34,487 bases of DNA, from NCBI RefSeq assembly GCF_900009145.1, contig NZ_LN889782.1, positions 427,131-461,617 of the forward strand, read 5' to 3'. The translations under genes were made by a program, and so were the position numbers. How positions within the stretch are numbered: position 1 is the stretch's first letter; the number at the start of each line of letters is the position of its first letter. The DNA is from Planktothrix tepida PCC 9214. Its GTDB lineage: Bacteria; Cyanobacteriota; Cyanobacteriia; Cyanobacteriales; Microcoleaceae. The notes under the pieces are model-generated. The model was not told the DNA's origin and did not search any database. It saw only the letters and a list, made by a program, of their open reading frames with translations. This document shows, piece by piece, positions 8,101 through 15,242 of the stretch.

Positions 8101-8463
8101 TTCTCGGAGTTCTTCGGGATCAAGTTGTTCAGATAAGGCCGTTGACCCGACTAAATCACAAAACATCACCGTGAGTAAACGGCGTTCTGCGGGTCGTGTA
8201 AACATAACAGAGGATCTTTCCCTGACCTGTGCCTCCGGTTTGATGATTAAGGGTGTAAACCCTCCTTCCTGAAATGGCGACGGTTTGCTATTGTTGGATT
8301 CAGGATATAAGATTTCGGGTTTATTGACCGATTCCGAGTTTGTGAGCAAAGTGCCACATTCAATACAGAATTTCGCTCGCTGAGAATTGTTGAATCCACA
8401 ACTAGGGCAAACCTTATTCATTGTTGTTTCATAATTTGTAGCAATAATTGGAATTTCGCTCAT
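5164..8463 (-). CDS. Zinc ribbon - class III adenylate/guanylate cyclase - AAA ATPase - TPR protein
   Basis: A 1099-residue signalling protein. Order: a zinc ribbon with four Cys at about 19, 22, 33 and 36 (CPSC...CIEC); a class III cyclase domain about 92-275; an AAA/STAND-like ATPase with Walker A GEAGMGKS near 320 and VIVEDLHW as Walker B; then helical TPR-like repeats to the end. Both metal Asp are present (D103 in FCDLVGST, D147 in LGDG), as are the transition-state Asn and Arg (N224 and R228 in PNLAARL). The usual base-selecting Lys is Gln143 and the Asp/Thr position is Leu217, so ATP specificity is uncertain. I place the start at the ATG at 8463, with AGAGG 6 nt upstream, rather than the TTG two codons earlier. 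No membrane segment is seen. A divergent HD-domain gene lies 131 bp away. Confidence 0.9.
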   Translation of the reverse strand: MSEIPIIATNYETTMNKVCPSCGFNNSQRAKFCIECGTLLTNSESVNKPEILYPESNNSKPSPFQEGGFTPLIIKPEAQVRERSSVMFTRPAERRLLTVMFCDLVGSTALSEQLDPEELRELIQTYQETCAQVVMQFEGYIAQYLGDGILIYFGYPIAHEDDAQRAVRAALGIIEAMASLKTRCVQNRCLKLAVRLGLHTGLVVVGEVGAGNKREQLAIGQTPNLAARLQGLAQPNMAVLSQKTYQLVQDIFEFHPLGLHSLKGISQATQVYQVLRETNHCQRAKIAETRETPHIGRQQELEQLKAIWETVKVGQGQVVLVTGEAGMGKSRLIQAFKQYLSPENYRLRELYCSPYYQHTPFHPIVEMLRERVLNLWQNDGSDEKLKKLEQYLTENQLPLAETVPLFAQLLEIPLTEQYTPLNLSPQAQKQKIIEAMLAMIRRLASQQPVLVIVEDLHWIDPSSLEVLNRLIEAGANLPILRLCISRPGFEIKYLNFSQVTEINLDYLSLEQITAIINGITGGKPLPDLVMKLIIEKSDGIPLFVEELTKMVLDSGWLEDLEDRYQLVGSVPRLTIPDTLKGLLMERLDRLEHAREVAQLGATIGREFSYELLQMIAIHELTELGLDENKIIQGLQQLVERNLLNIKGEIPISSYSFKTVLIQDAAYDSLLKSTRQRYHRQIAQALESKFPEFAKQKPELLAYHYTKAGLLENAVNYWQKSGDKAFQASANEEAIAHFNKGLFLLKDLPETPQTLEQELQLKTTLGKALIATKGYAASEVETVYKRSEELCLKIGDTPQIFLVLWGLYSYHIARAEYQIALEFAHRLMSVAQQQQNPILEMEAYFTLGLCHFYLGDLIIAQTHWEKGLSLYQINPNNCYICLTGQDVGIGFLSFLSWSSWLLGNTEQALHYSQQSLILANERSHPYSLGMALSLAAMFYQYCQQPELVQKYAEAAIALSQEQSFEFWLVHGKILKGWVLVEQGYFEAGITQLQEGITAHTKIGGQISQTYFLGLMAQAYSKGGDYNSALNILTKALTKVDQNQEHFWEAELYRLRGELNLKITQNLQVAELDFQKAISIAQKQQAKALELRAKQDYELHS

Positions 8464-8594
8464 TTTCAACCTCTGAGGAGCTTATACTCGGTTTTGATCT
8501 CAACTTAGGGGGTTATAGGTCTGCTCTGATTAAAACTAAAGGCATAATAAGATATCAATAATTTAAGTTCAGTATATAAGGTGTATTGGTAAAT

Positions 8595-9959
8595 ATGGGT
8601 TTTGAACCGGACTACAACAAACAATGCTTAGAAAAGCTGATCTGGGCGATGCAGAAGCTTGAAATTGATTGTGACGAGACAGAACTGCCTAAAATAGCAG
8701 AACTGATTGTACAAACGATGACCGGGCCTTGGCGCTATTTTCACACCCCCAATCATATTTTTGAGGTGGGGGGAGAGGAAGATCCGATTGAAGTTTTAGC
8801 CGCCCTGTTTCATGATGTTGTCTATGTACAGGTGGATCAAAGTGTTAATTTTAATTTAACCTATTATATTGCTCCGTTTATTCGCCAAGTTGGAGAACAT
8901 TTACTGATTCGGGATGCTGAAGATTTACCGCCTGATCAAAGTTTTGAAATGGTGAGACAAATCTTTGATTTTGCTCCCAGTCAAACTTTGTCTCCCATGA
9001 GTGGGCAAAATGAATTTTTGAGCGGATTAGTGGCTACCAAAGTATTAGAACCGTTGTTACCTTTAGAGTTGTTGGTGCAAGTGGTGGCTTGTATTGAAGC
9101 AACAATTCCTTTTCGCCCAAAAACAGAATTAGGAAGCAATAGTGATGTTTTATATCAACGTTTAAAGGACGTTTGTAAAACCTTTAATTTAAAATTAACG
9201 GATGAAGATTTAATTGAAACTGTTAAACGTTCTGTTAGACTTTCTAATCGAGATGTGGGAAGTTTTGCCCATGAAAGTGCAGCCCGATTTTTAGATAATA
9301 CTTGGAATTTGCTACCGGAGACCAATCACTATCTCAAAAATTCCAGTTCTTACACGATTAATCAATATCGGACAGCTTTGCAAAAAATGGAAGGGTTTAT
9401 GAATTTTATTAAACCTGAAATCATTTTTCATCAATTTCAAGGTTATCCTGATGAGTTGAGTTATAACGCTTTAGTAGCCAGGGCTAGAAAAAATATTGAG
9501 GTGGGGCGATTGTATTTAGCCAGTAAGTTATTTACTATTGCCTTTTTAGAAGCGTTATCTTTACGATTTGGGCGAGTGATTCCGGTTTCAACATTAATGG
9601 GTGAAATGCCGACTGAAGGATTTTCAGCCGTTTCTTTAGTGGATTTTTTACCCCCTAATGTCAATCCTCACCCACCCAAAACGGAATTAGAACAACAAGT
9701 TTTAACATTGTTAGAAGAAGGACGAACCCAAAGTTCATCCTATGATATTAAAAATTCTCCATTAGCAACTTATATGGTCAAATGTTTAGGGTTTGATGAA
9801 ATTATCCATCAACGCAACCGCGCCCAAGAATTTTTTCAAAATAAAATTACCCATGAAGAATTTTTAGCGGGTTGTGATGATCATGTTAAAAAAGCTGTAA
9901 CAGATGGAATTGTTCAGTTGTTTGACTCTCGCAAAGCTGCTTTGTGTCAATCGTTATAA
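8595..9959 (+). CDS. HD-domain protein (predicted metal-dependent phosphohydrolase)
   Basis: A 454-residue cytoplasmic protein. Its N-terminal half has the HD signature: H50 and H54 in HTPNHIFEV, H73-D74 in LFHDVVYVQ, and a later Asp in SNRDVGSFAHESAARF that could be the distal metal ligand. HD domains hydrolyse nucleotides, cyclic nucleotides or (p)ppGpp; the substrate is unknown here. The C-terminal ~220 residues are not a domain I can name. AAGGTG at 8578 is well placed for neither start, so TTG at 8586 (three codons longer) remains possible. It is divergent from the cyclase gene, so a role in breaking down the cyclase product is tempting but unsupported. A heptamer repeat tract starts 3 bp after its stop. 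Confidence 0.78.
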   Translation: MGFEPDYNKQCLEKLIWAMQKLEIDCDETELPKIAELIVQTMTGPWRYFHTPNHIFEVGGEEDPIEVLAALFHDVVYVQVDQSVNFNLTYYIAPFIRQVGEHLLIRDAEDLPPDQSFEMVRQIFDFAPSQTLSPMSGQNEFLSGLVATKVLEPLLPLELLVQVVACIEATIPFRPKTELGSNSDVLYQRLKDVCKTFNLKLTDEDLIETVKRSVRLSNRDVGSFAHESAARFLDNTWNLLPETNHYLKNSSSYTINQYRTALQKMEGFMNFIKPEIIFHQFQGYPDELSYNALVARARKNIEVGRLYLASKLFTIAFLEALSLRFGRVIPVSTLMGEMPTEGFSAVSLVDFLPPNVNPHPPKTELEQQVLTLLEEGRTQSSSYDIKNSPLATYMVKCLGFDEIIHQRNRAQEFFQNKITHEEFLAGCDDHVKKAVTDGIVQLFDSRKAALCQSL

Positions 9960-9961
9960 GA

Positions 9962-10022
9962 GGGAACAGGGAACAGGGAACAGGGAACAGGGAACAGGGA
10001 ACAGGGAACAGGGAACAGGGAA
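9962..10022 (+). repeat. Heptamer tandem repeat GGGAACA, about 8.7 copies
   Basis: Perfect tandem GGGAACA units begin 3 bp after the stop codon of the HD gene and fill the convergent gap before tatC. This is a typical cyanobacterial short tandem repeat (STRR) heptamer. The remaining bases to 10111 hold nothing I recognise. Confidence 0.97.
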
Positions 10023-10111
10023 GATCATAAACTTCCTTGTTGGGTTTTAGCCTTTACCTAGAGATATAAAGCGTAACACGATTTTCTGATGGTTAATTGA
10101 TGAAGGATTGC

Positions 10112-11254
10112 CTACTGACCGATTGATTTTGAATAAGATTCTGATGTATTTTCAATCAGTTTAACAATCCAAATTCCGCCAAAATAAAGACCTAAAACAG
10201 CCCCTGCTAATAAACTTTGGGTTAAAGGGTCGGTGGACGGTGTTAATACTGCACCTAATACGGCTCCGCCTAAGATAACGTATCGCCAACCGGATAACAT
10301 TTGTTCGGAAGATACAATTTTTAAGGCTCCTAATATAGCTTGAATCACAGGAATTTGAAATGCTATTCCGGTACAGAATAATAAAACTAAAACAAATTCA
10401 AAGTATTTTTCAATGGAAAAGAATTGTTCAACAACATCAGCCCCATAATTAATAAAAAAGTTCAATGCAGCCGGAATTAAGGCTACATAAGCAAAGCCTA
10501 AACCTAATAGAAATAATACACTAGAACCTAATAAAGCTGGGACTAATAAACGGCGTTCTTTGCGAGTTAATCCGGGTAAAACAAACATTGTAATTTGATA
10601 TAAAATAAACGGAGTTGCCACAACTAATCCACTGTAACCCGCTACCTTTAAAGAAACAAAGAAATATTCTCCCGGAGCTAATTGGACAAATTTAATCCCC
10701 GATGCAGGACGTTGTAACAATTGTACAATCGGATTAACAACCGTAAAACAACCAATAATCGCAATAAATACCGCAATTAATGAGTAGAAAATCCGTTGTC
10801 TTAATTCTTCCAAATGGTCAAATAAGGACATTTCCACTTCATCGGGAATTTCATCTAAAAATTCTTTTTCTTCTTCTAAATCTTCATCTTGATTAGCTAC
10901 AGACCCAACAATTGTTGTTTGATTTTGCTTGATTTTTTGAGGATTATAATATTCTATCTGCGATAAATCTTGTTGCGGAACATCAACGGATTCATTGAAA
11001 GCCAGTGTATTTTCTTCTGCTGTTGTTGAATTCGTTTGTACCGTTTCTACCGATAAAACAACAGGTTCATCTAAGATGGGTTCTAAGTCCGATAGTTCTT
11101 CCTCAGAAATCTTAACCTCCTGGGAAGTTTCCTCAACAATTGTGTTCTGCTCCTCCTCAAAAGATGAAACAGGATTAATATTTTCATCGGTTTGAGATAA
11201 CAAGGGTTGATTTGAGTTGGATTCCGGTGTCTCAAAATTCGAGGAAGGCGTCAT
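10112..11254 (-). CDS. tatC: Sec-independent protein translocase TatC with long acidic N-terminal extension
   Basis: The integral membrane receptor subunit of the twin-arginine translocase, which binds RR signal peptides. The core starts at about residue 142 with [17 protein letters not shown], the family's opening motif with the conserved Glu and Arg. It has the expected six membrane segments through to [15 protein letters not shown]. The core is a normal ~235 residues, but the first 141 residues are a polar, Glu/Asp/Ser/Thr/Gln-rich extension without a targeting signal, so the protein is 380 rather than about 250 residues. Start at the first ATG; no strong ribosome site. An internal start near Met142 would give a standard-length TatC. 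The gene is divergent from the CHAT gene. Confidence 0.95.
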   Translation of the reverse strand: MTPSSNFETPESNSNQPLLSQTDENINPVSSFEEEQNTIVEETSQEVKISEEELSDLEPILDEPVVLSVETVQTNSTTAEENTLAFNESVDVPQQDLSQIEYYNPQKIKQNQTTIVGSVANQDEDLEEEKEFLDEIPDEVEMSLFDHLEELRQRIFYSLIAVFIAIIGCFTVVNPIVQLLQRPASGIKFVQLAPGEYFFVSLKVAGYSGLVVATPFILYQITMFVLPGLTRKERRLLVPALLGSSVLFLLGLGFAYVALIPAALNFFINYGADVVEQFFSIEKYFEFVLVLLFCTGIAFQIPVIQAILGALKIVSSEQMLSGWRYVILGGAVLGAVLTPSTDPLTQSLLAGAVLGLYFGGIWIVKLIENTSESYSKSIGQ

Positions 11255-11461
11255 AATGATCAGTGAGCGTTTAGACTAAAGTTTAAGACTCCCCACTCTC
11301 AAGAGAAGGGGAGATTGGAGAACTTATATAAATTTTTAGCAACGTTGATTCTACTTGAGAATTTAGACGTTAGATTAGATTGAACAACCACTAGGCTGAA
11401 ACTCAGACGAGGAAGAGGATTGATTTTAATCCCTTCCCCTTCAATTTTCCATTTCAATCTT

Positions 11462-12964
11462 ATGAAAAGAATACAACGTTATCGTCTTCTATTTTTAGAC
11501 ATTTTAAAGCATCTGGGTTATTTGTGGACGAGAAACCGGGTTTACAAACGGATGTGGCGAGCCCTTCCTCTTGTCCTATTGGGTTTAGTCGTGATGGAAT
11601 TATCGACCTCTGGGACAGGTTTAGCAGGGTTGTCTGTGGGTCGCCTCAGTCGAGCAGAACTCGCCCCTACATCGGGTCAATTAATAGCCAGTCGTGTCAA
11701 TTGGAAGACGGAGGTTAACCAGGTCGAGAAGGAATGGGAATCGGACTATGAAAGCTATTTTAGTCAAAATTTAACCGATAGCAAACTCACGGCTCCTGAT
11801 ATTGCCCAAATTTTAGCTCAAATCAGCCAAAAAACGAGAACAAAACCGGCTGTGCTTTGGGTCGTTCCTGAACCTGAAGGATTAGTGTTAGTTTTGATTA
11901 CCCCCGGAAAAGAACCCTTGGGTCAAATTCAATCGAATATTAAACCAGAACAGTTGAGAACTGGGGTGATCAATTTATATCAAGAATTGACTAATCCTCG
12001 CAAATTACAAAGTCGTTCTTATCTTGAACCTTCTCAACAATTATATAACGCCATTATTAAACCCATTGAAGCGCAGTTAGAAGCCGAAAAGATTGATACC
12101 TTATTATTTTGTTTGGGGGCGGGATTACGAACCCTTCCTTTAGGGGTTTTACATGATGGAGAGCGTTTTTTAATTGAAAAATATGCTCTAACTCGAATTC
12201 CGGCTTTTAATCTGATGAATCTAAATTATGAACCTCTAAAAGATGCTTTGGTTTTAGCCATGGGAGCCTCAGAATTTAAAAATCAAAATCCCTTACCTGC
12301 GGTTCCTTTTGAATTAGCTACAATTGTTAACTCGGATGGGATGAATGGTATCATCCGTCTTCCGATTGAAAATCCGCAGAATTCAGGACAATGGCAAGGA
12401 CAATCTTATCTTAATCAAGGGTTTACGGTCGATCATTTAAAACGTCTATTAAGCTTCAGTCCCTATAGAATTGTTCATTTAGCGACCCATGCAGAATTTA
12501 AGCCGGGAAAACCCGGAAATTCCTATATTCAATTTTGGGATGAGCAACTCAAATTAGATCAAATGGGTCAATTTAATTGGAAGAATCCCCCGATTGAATT
12601 ATTAGTATTAAGTGCTTGTAAAACGGCAGTTGGGGATAAAGATGCAGAATTAGGATTTGCAGGATTAGCATTTCAGTCGGGGGTAAAAACAGCTTTAGCA
12701 AGTTTGTGGTATGTTAGCGACACAGGAACTTTAGCCTTAATGAGTGAGTTTTATCAACAGTTGAAAACCTCCTCCACCAAAGCTAAAGCTTTACAACAAA
12801 CTCAAATTCGGATGTTAAAAGGGGATGTGCGTTTACAACAGGGAGAATTATTCTTGTCACGGGGTGAAATATCTTTACCCCCTGAAATTGTACAGCCCGG
12901 AATCGATAACCTTTCCCATCCTTATTATTGGGCGGCATTTACATTAATTGGCAGTCCTTGGTAG
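11462..12964 (+). CDS. Membrane-anchored CHAT-domain (caspase-like) protein
   Basis: A 500-residue protein. A basic N-terminus precedes a hydrophobic segment (LPLVLLGLVVMEL, about 35-47), probably a membrane anchor or uncleaved signal. A linker follows, then a CHAT domain (about 180-500) with the His of HLATHAEF (H343) and the Cys of LSACKTAVGD (C386), the caspase/separase-type catalytic pair. The typical following motif GFAGLAFQSGVKTALASLWYVSD is intact and the protein ends at the usual GSPW. CHAT proteases are common in filamentous cyanobacteria and are linked to regulated proteolysis, programmed death or antiviral systems; the partner here is unknown. I chose the ATG at 11462. An in-frame TTG at 11420 has a GAGGAAG site close upstream and is an alternative adding 14 residues. 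Confidence 0.85.
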   Translation: MKRIQRYRLLFLDILKHLGYLWTRNRVYKRMWRALPLVLLGLVVMELSTSGTGLAGLSVGRLSRAELAPTSGQLIASRVNWKTEVNQVEKEWESDYESYFSQNLTDSKLTAPDIAQILAQISQKTRTKPAVLWVVPEPEGLVLVLITPGKEPLGQIQSNIKPEQLRTGVINLYQELTNPRKLQSRSYLEPSQQLYNAIIKPIEAQLEAEKIDTLLFCLGAGLRTLPLGVLHDGERFLIEKYALTRIPAFNLMNLNYEPLKDALVLAMGASEFKNQNPLPAVPFELATIVNSDGMNGIIRLPIENPQNSGQWQGQSYLNQGFTVDHLKRLLSFSPYRIVHLATHAEFKPGKPGNSYIQFWDEQLKLDQMGQFNWKNPPIELLVLSACKTAVGDKDAELGFAGLAFQSGVKTALASLWYVSDTGTLALMSEFYQQLKTSSTKAKALQQTQIRMLKGDVRLQQGELFLSRGEISLPPEIVQPGIDNLSHPYYWAAFTLIGSPW

Positions 12965-12981
12965 GGTTAGATTAAATACTA

Positions 12982-13010
12982 GGGAACAGGGAACAGGGAA
13001 CAGGGAACAG
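12982..13010 (+). repeat. Heptamer tandem repeat GGGAACA, 4 copies
   Basis: Four perfect GGGAACA units lie 17 bp after the CHAT gene stop. Same family as 9962-10022. Confidence 0.95.
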
Positions 13011-13082
13011 TAAGCATTGAAAGGGTTTTAGGATTTAGAATTGTTAAACACTTTAATGCGTAGCACTATATAAAGCGGAATT

Positions 13083-13724
13083 ATGCCTCAAACCATTTGG
13101 ATAGCACGACATGGAAATCGGATTGATTTTGTCAATCCCGCTTGGTTTAATACCGCAGAACGACGTTATGACCCCCATTTATCCGAGGATGGGGAAATTC
13201 AGGCGCAACAATTAGCTAATCGTTTAGTCGGGGAAGGAATTACTCAAATTATTGCTTCTCCGTTTTTAAGAACAGTCCAAACTGCGAATGCTGTTGCTGA
13301 ACGGTTAGATTTATCGATTAAGTTAGATTGGGGATTAGGAGAATGGTTAAATCCTGATTGGATGAGTTTTCCTGAAACCTTACCCCCAGAAATTTTAGCT
13401 CAGAAATTCCCTAGAATTGATTTATCCTATCCTGTCGGAGTTTTTCAGTATCCTGAAACCTGGGAAGCGTGTTTAAAACGAACAGCCAACACAGCAAAAC
13501 GTTTAGTAACAACGTTTCCCCAGGATGATTTATTATTCGTTGGACATGGTGCTTCTGTATTAGGAACAGCCATGGGATTGATTCCGAGTTTAAAAGAAAA
13601 CGAGATGAAAGCCACCTTATGTTGTTTATTCAAATTGGTTCAAAATCAAAATCAATGGATACTAGAACTCAAGGGTGATACTTCCCATCTTACCGAAGCA
13701 GAAACCGTAATTCGGTTTAATTAA
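13083..13724 (+). CDS. Histidine phosphatase family protein (phosphoglycerate mutase-like)
   Basis: A 213-residue protein with the family's phospho-acceptor motif ARHGNR at residues 8-13 and the second catalytic His in FVGHGAS (about 152-158). ASPFLRTVQTA carries the arginine typical of the phosphate pocket. It belongs to the broad PGM/phosphatase superfamily. The divergence from glycolytic GpmB sequences (an insert DYPHLSEDGE then LGEWLNP) fits a phosphatase of small molecules or proteins rather than a mutase. No signal peptide. The start follows a weak GCGGA site. It lies 118 bp after the CHAT gene in the same direction, with a repeat tract between, so it is probably a separate transcript. 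Confidence 0.87.
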   Translation: MPQTIWIARHGNRIDFVNPAWFNTAERRYDPHLSEDGEIQAQQLANRLVGEGITQIIASPFLRTVQTANAVAERLDLSIKLDWGLGEWLNPDWMSFPETLPPEILAQKFPRIDLSYPVGVFQYPETWEACLKRTANTAKRLVTTFPQDDLLFVGHGASVLGTAMGLIPSLKENEMKATLCCLFKLVQNQNQWILELKGDTSHLTEAETVIRFN

Positions 13725-13729
13725 TAGTA

Positions 13730-13774
13730 GGGAACAGGGAACAAGAAATTACGAATTACGAATTACGAATTACG
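13730..13774 (+). repeat. Compound heptamer repeats: GGGAACA x2 then AATTACG x4
   Basis: Two GGGAACA units (13730-13743) are followed three bases later by four AATTACG units (13747-13774). The array starts 5 bp after the histidine phosphatase stop. The same two families occur joined in reverse orientation at 16327-16392. Confidence 0.95.
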
Positions 13775-13830
13775 AATAAATACTGAATTCAGGTTTTAAG
13801 GGGTATGGTGATCGCTCTAACAAAATTTTA

Positions 13831-13852
13831 GGGGGAGAAAATTAACTCCCCC
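13831..13852 (-). terminator. Terminator hairpin for the VCBS/RTX gene
   Basis: GGGGGAG and CTCCCCC form a perfect 7-bp stem with an 8-nt A/T loop. Read on the minus strand it is followed by TAAAATTTTGTT. It lies 10 bp past the stop codon of the RTX part and faces the convergent phosphatase gene. Confidence 0.75.
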
Positions 13853-13862
13853 GACTACTTGA

Positions 13863-14152
13863 TTAGAGAGAATTATTAGCGGAAAAGTCCTCCGCCGTAA
13901 TTAAAGCACTATTGACACCCAAGAGTTTAGCAACTTGTTGTTGAGTGCTCGTTACTGCCAGAATGGTATTGCCATTTTCCGACGTAATTTGTAACTGAGC
14001 AAAGGTCAATCCTCCGGTGAAAACAATTCGGTCTGACCCATCTTGGAAATCAGTAATCGTTTCCAGGTCAAATTGAGTCGTAATATAAAAATCATCATTG
14101 CCATTGCCTCCAGTCAGGGTATCAAGACCTTCAGCACCAACGAGGATGTCAT
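13863..14152 (-). pseudogene. 3' part of an IS-split VCBS/RTX gene (RTX calcium-binding repeat and C-terminal domain)
   Basis: About 96 residues of native sequence. It opens NDILVGAEGLDTLTGGNGNDDFYI, the GGxGxD nonapeptide pattern of RTX (hemolysin-type) repeats. It then runs into a C-terminal DLETITDFQDGSDRIVFTGG segment typical of proteins sent out by a type I secretion system. The apparent start (ATG at 14159, or TTG at 14165) lies inside the insertion sequence's terminal repeat and is not the original start. Without the IS, this piece is in frame with the VCBS part upstream (15296-15962), reading ...TQILNNDILVG.... The orphan piece may or may not still be expressed. Confidence 0.88.
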
Positions 14153-14154
14153 TA

Positions 14155-14168
14155 GACATCTCCAAAAT
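14155..14168 (+). repeat. IS left terminal inverted repeat
   Basis: GACATCTCCAAAAT. On the minus strand it reads ...GGAGATGTC and provides the apparent start codon of the truncated RTX fragment. Confidence 0.88.
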
Positions 14169-14222
14169 AGAAAAAAGGAGGGGTAAAAAGATGATAAAAT
14201 TAAATTTTACCCCGGATTAGAG

Positions 14223-15143
14223 ATGAGTAAATTAAGAGACTATCTGGACAAGAATCCCCAGCAAGCAAAAAGGCTATTAGGGATGGAATATGAACAGATG
14301 ATAGAACTCATTCAAGCTGCGGAGTTATTAGAAGAAGAAAAACGACAGGAAAAAGAAAAAACTAAAATCAGGTTGATTAAAGCAGGTGGGGGTCGTCGGC
14401 AGAAATTATCTGTGGAGGAACAAATCTTACTGACTCTAATTTATCTGCATCAAATGCCGACATTTCAAATGTTAGGGTTACAGTTTGAAGTCAGTGAATC
14501 AACAGCGAATGATATTTTCCATAACTGGATAAAAATCTTGAGAGAATTACTACCAGCGAGTTTGCTAGAGCAAGTAAAAAAAAACGAGAGTGATTGGGAG
14601 TGGGTAGAAAAAATTCTGGTGGAATTTGAGTTAGTAGTAGATAGCTATGAACAGCCCAGGGAAAGACCAACAGACAATGAAGAGCAGAAAAAATATTACT
14701 CAGGAAAGAAAAAGACACATACCTTTAAAAATCAAGTCATTGTCATGCCAAATGGAAAAGAAATAGTGGATGTAGCTGTGGGTTATACCGGAGCAACAAG
14801 TGATCTGAAATTGTGGAGAGAAAGAAGCCAGGAATTGGGGAATAATCAAAAATACAGAGGGGATAAAGCTTATGTAGGAGAAACAGCAATTAATACACCG
14901 TATAAGAAACCGAGGAATCAAGAGATGTCGGCGGAAAAGCGAGAAGAAAATCGGTTAAAAGCCCAACAAAGGATTGTAGTTGAACATTTAATAAGACTGA
15001 TAAAAATTTATCGAGTTGCTTCAGAAAGATTTCGGTTAAAGAGGCAAAATTATGAAGCAGTAATCTTGACAGTATGTGGATTAATAAGATGGCGAATAGG
15101 AGCGATTGTATTACCATCTAAGAATTGCCCAGAATTCTTTTGA
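14223..15143 (+). CDS. IS5-family DDE transposase (HTH_Tnp_4 / DDE_Tnp_4 type)
   Basis: A 306-residue transposase. An N-terminal helix-turn-helix region (SVEEQILLTLIYLHQMPTF, then LQFEVSESTANDIFHNW, about 60-105) is followed by a DDE catalytic core. The first Asp is in LVVDSYEQP (about 141), the second in KYRGDKAYVG (about 222) and the Glu in RIVVEHLIRLIK (about 260). No frameshift or stop interrupts it. It moves the surrounding 1141-bp element by cut-and-paste. It sits 68 bp inside the left end with 152 bp of mostly non-coding sequence to the right end. Confidence 0.93.
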   Translation: MSKLRDYLDKNPQQAKRLLGMEYEQMIELIQAAELLEEEKRQEKEKTKIRLIKAGGGRRQKLSVEEQILLTLIYLHQMPTFQMLGLQFEVSESTANDIFHNWIKILRELLPASLLEQVKKNESDWEWVEKILVEFELVVDSYEQPRERPTDNEEQKKYYSGKKKTHTFKNQVIVMPNGKEIVDVAVGYTGATSDLKLWRERSQELGNNQKYRGDKAYVGETAINTPYKKPRNQEMSAEKREENRLKAQQRIVVEHLIRLIKIYRVASERFRLKRQNYEAVILTVCGLIRWRIGAIVLPSKNCPEFF

Positions 15144-15242
15144 GAAATAATTGTATATCAGAGATAAAATTCATTAGTTATTATTAATGTGACTGAAAAA
15201 GCCTATGAATCCGTTACTTTTGGAGAAGCCGGCACAGGAGTG

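Noticed and set aside
9962-10022. Tandem repeats as a CRISPR array
   Set aside because: Units are 7 bp with no spacers; no cas genes are present.
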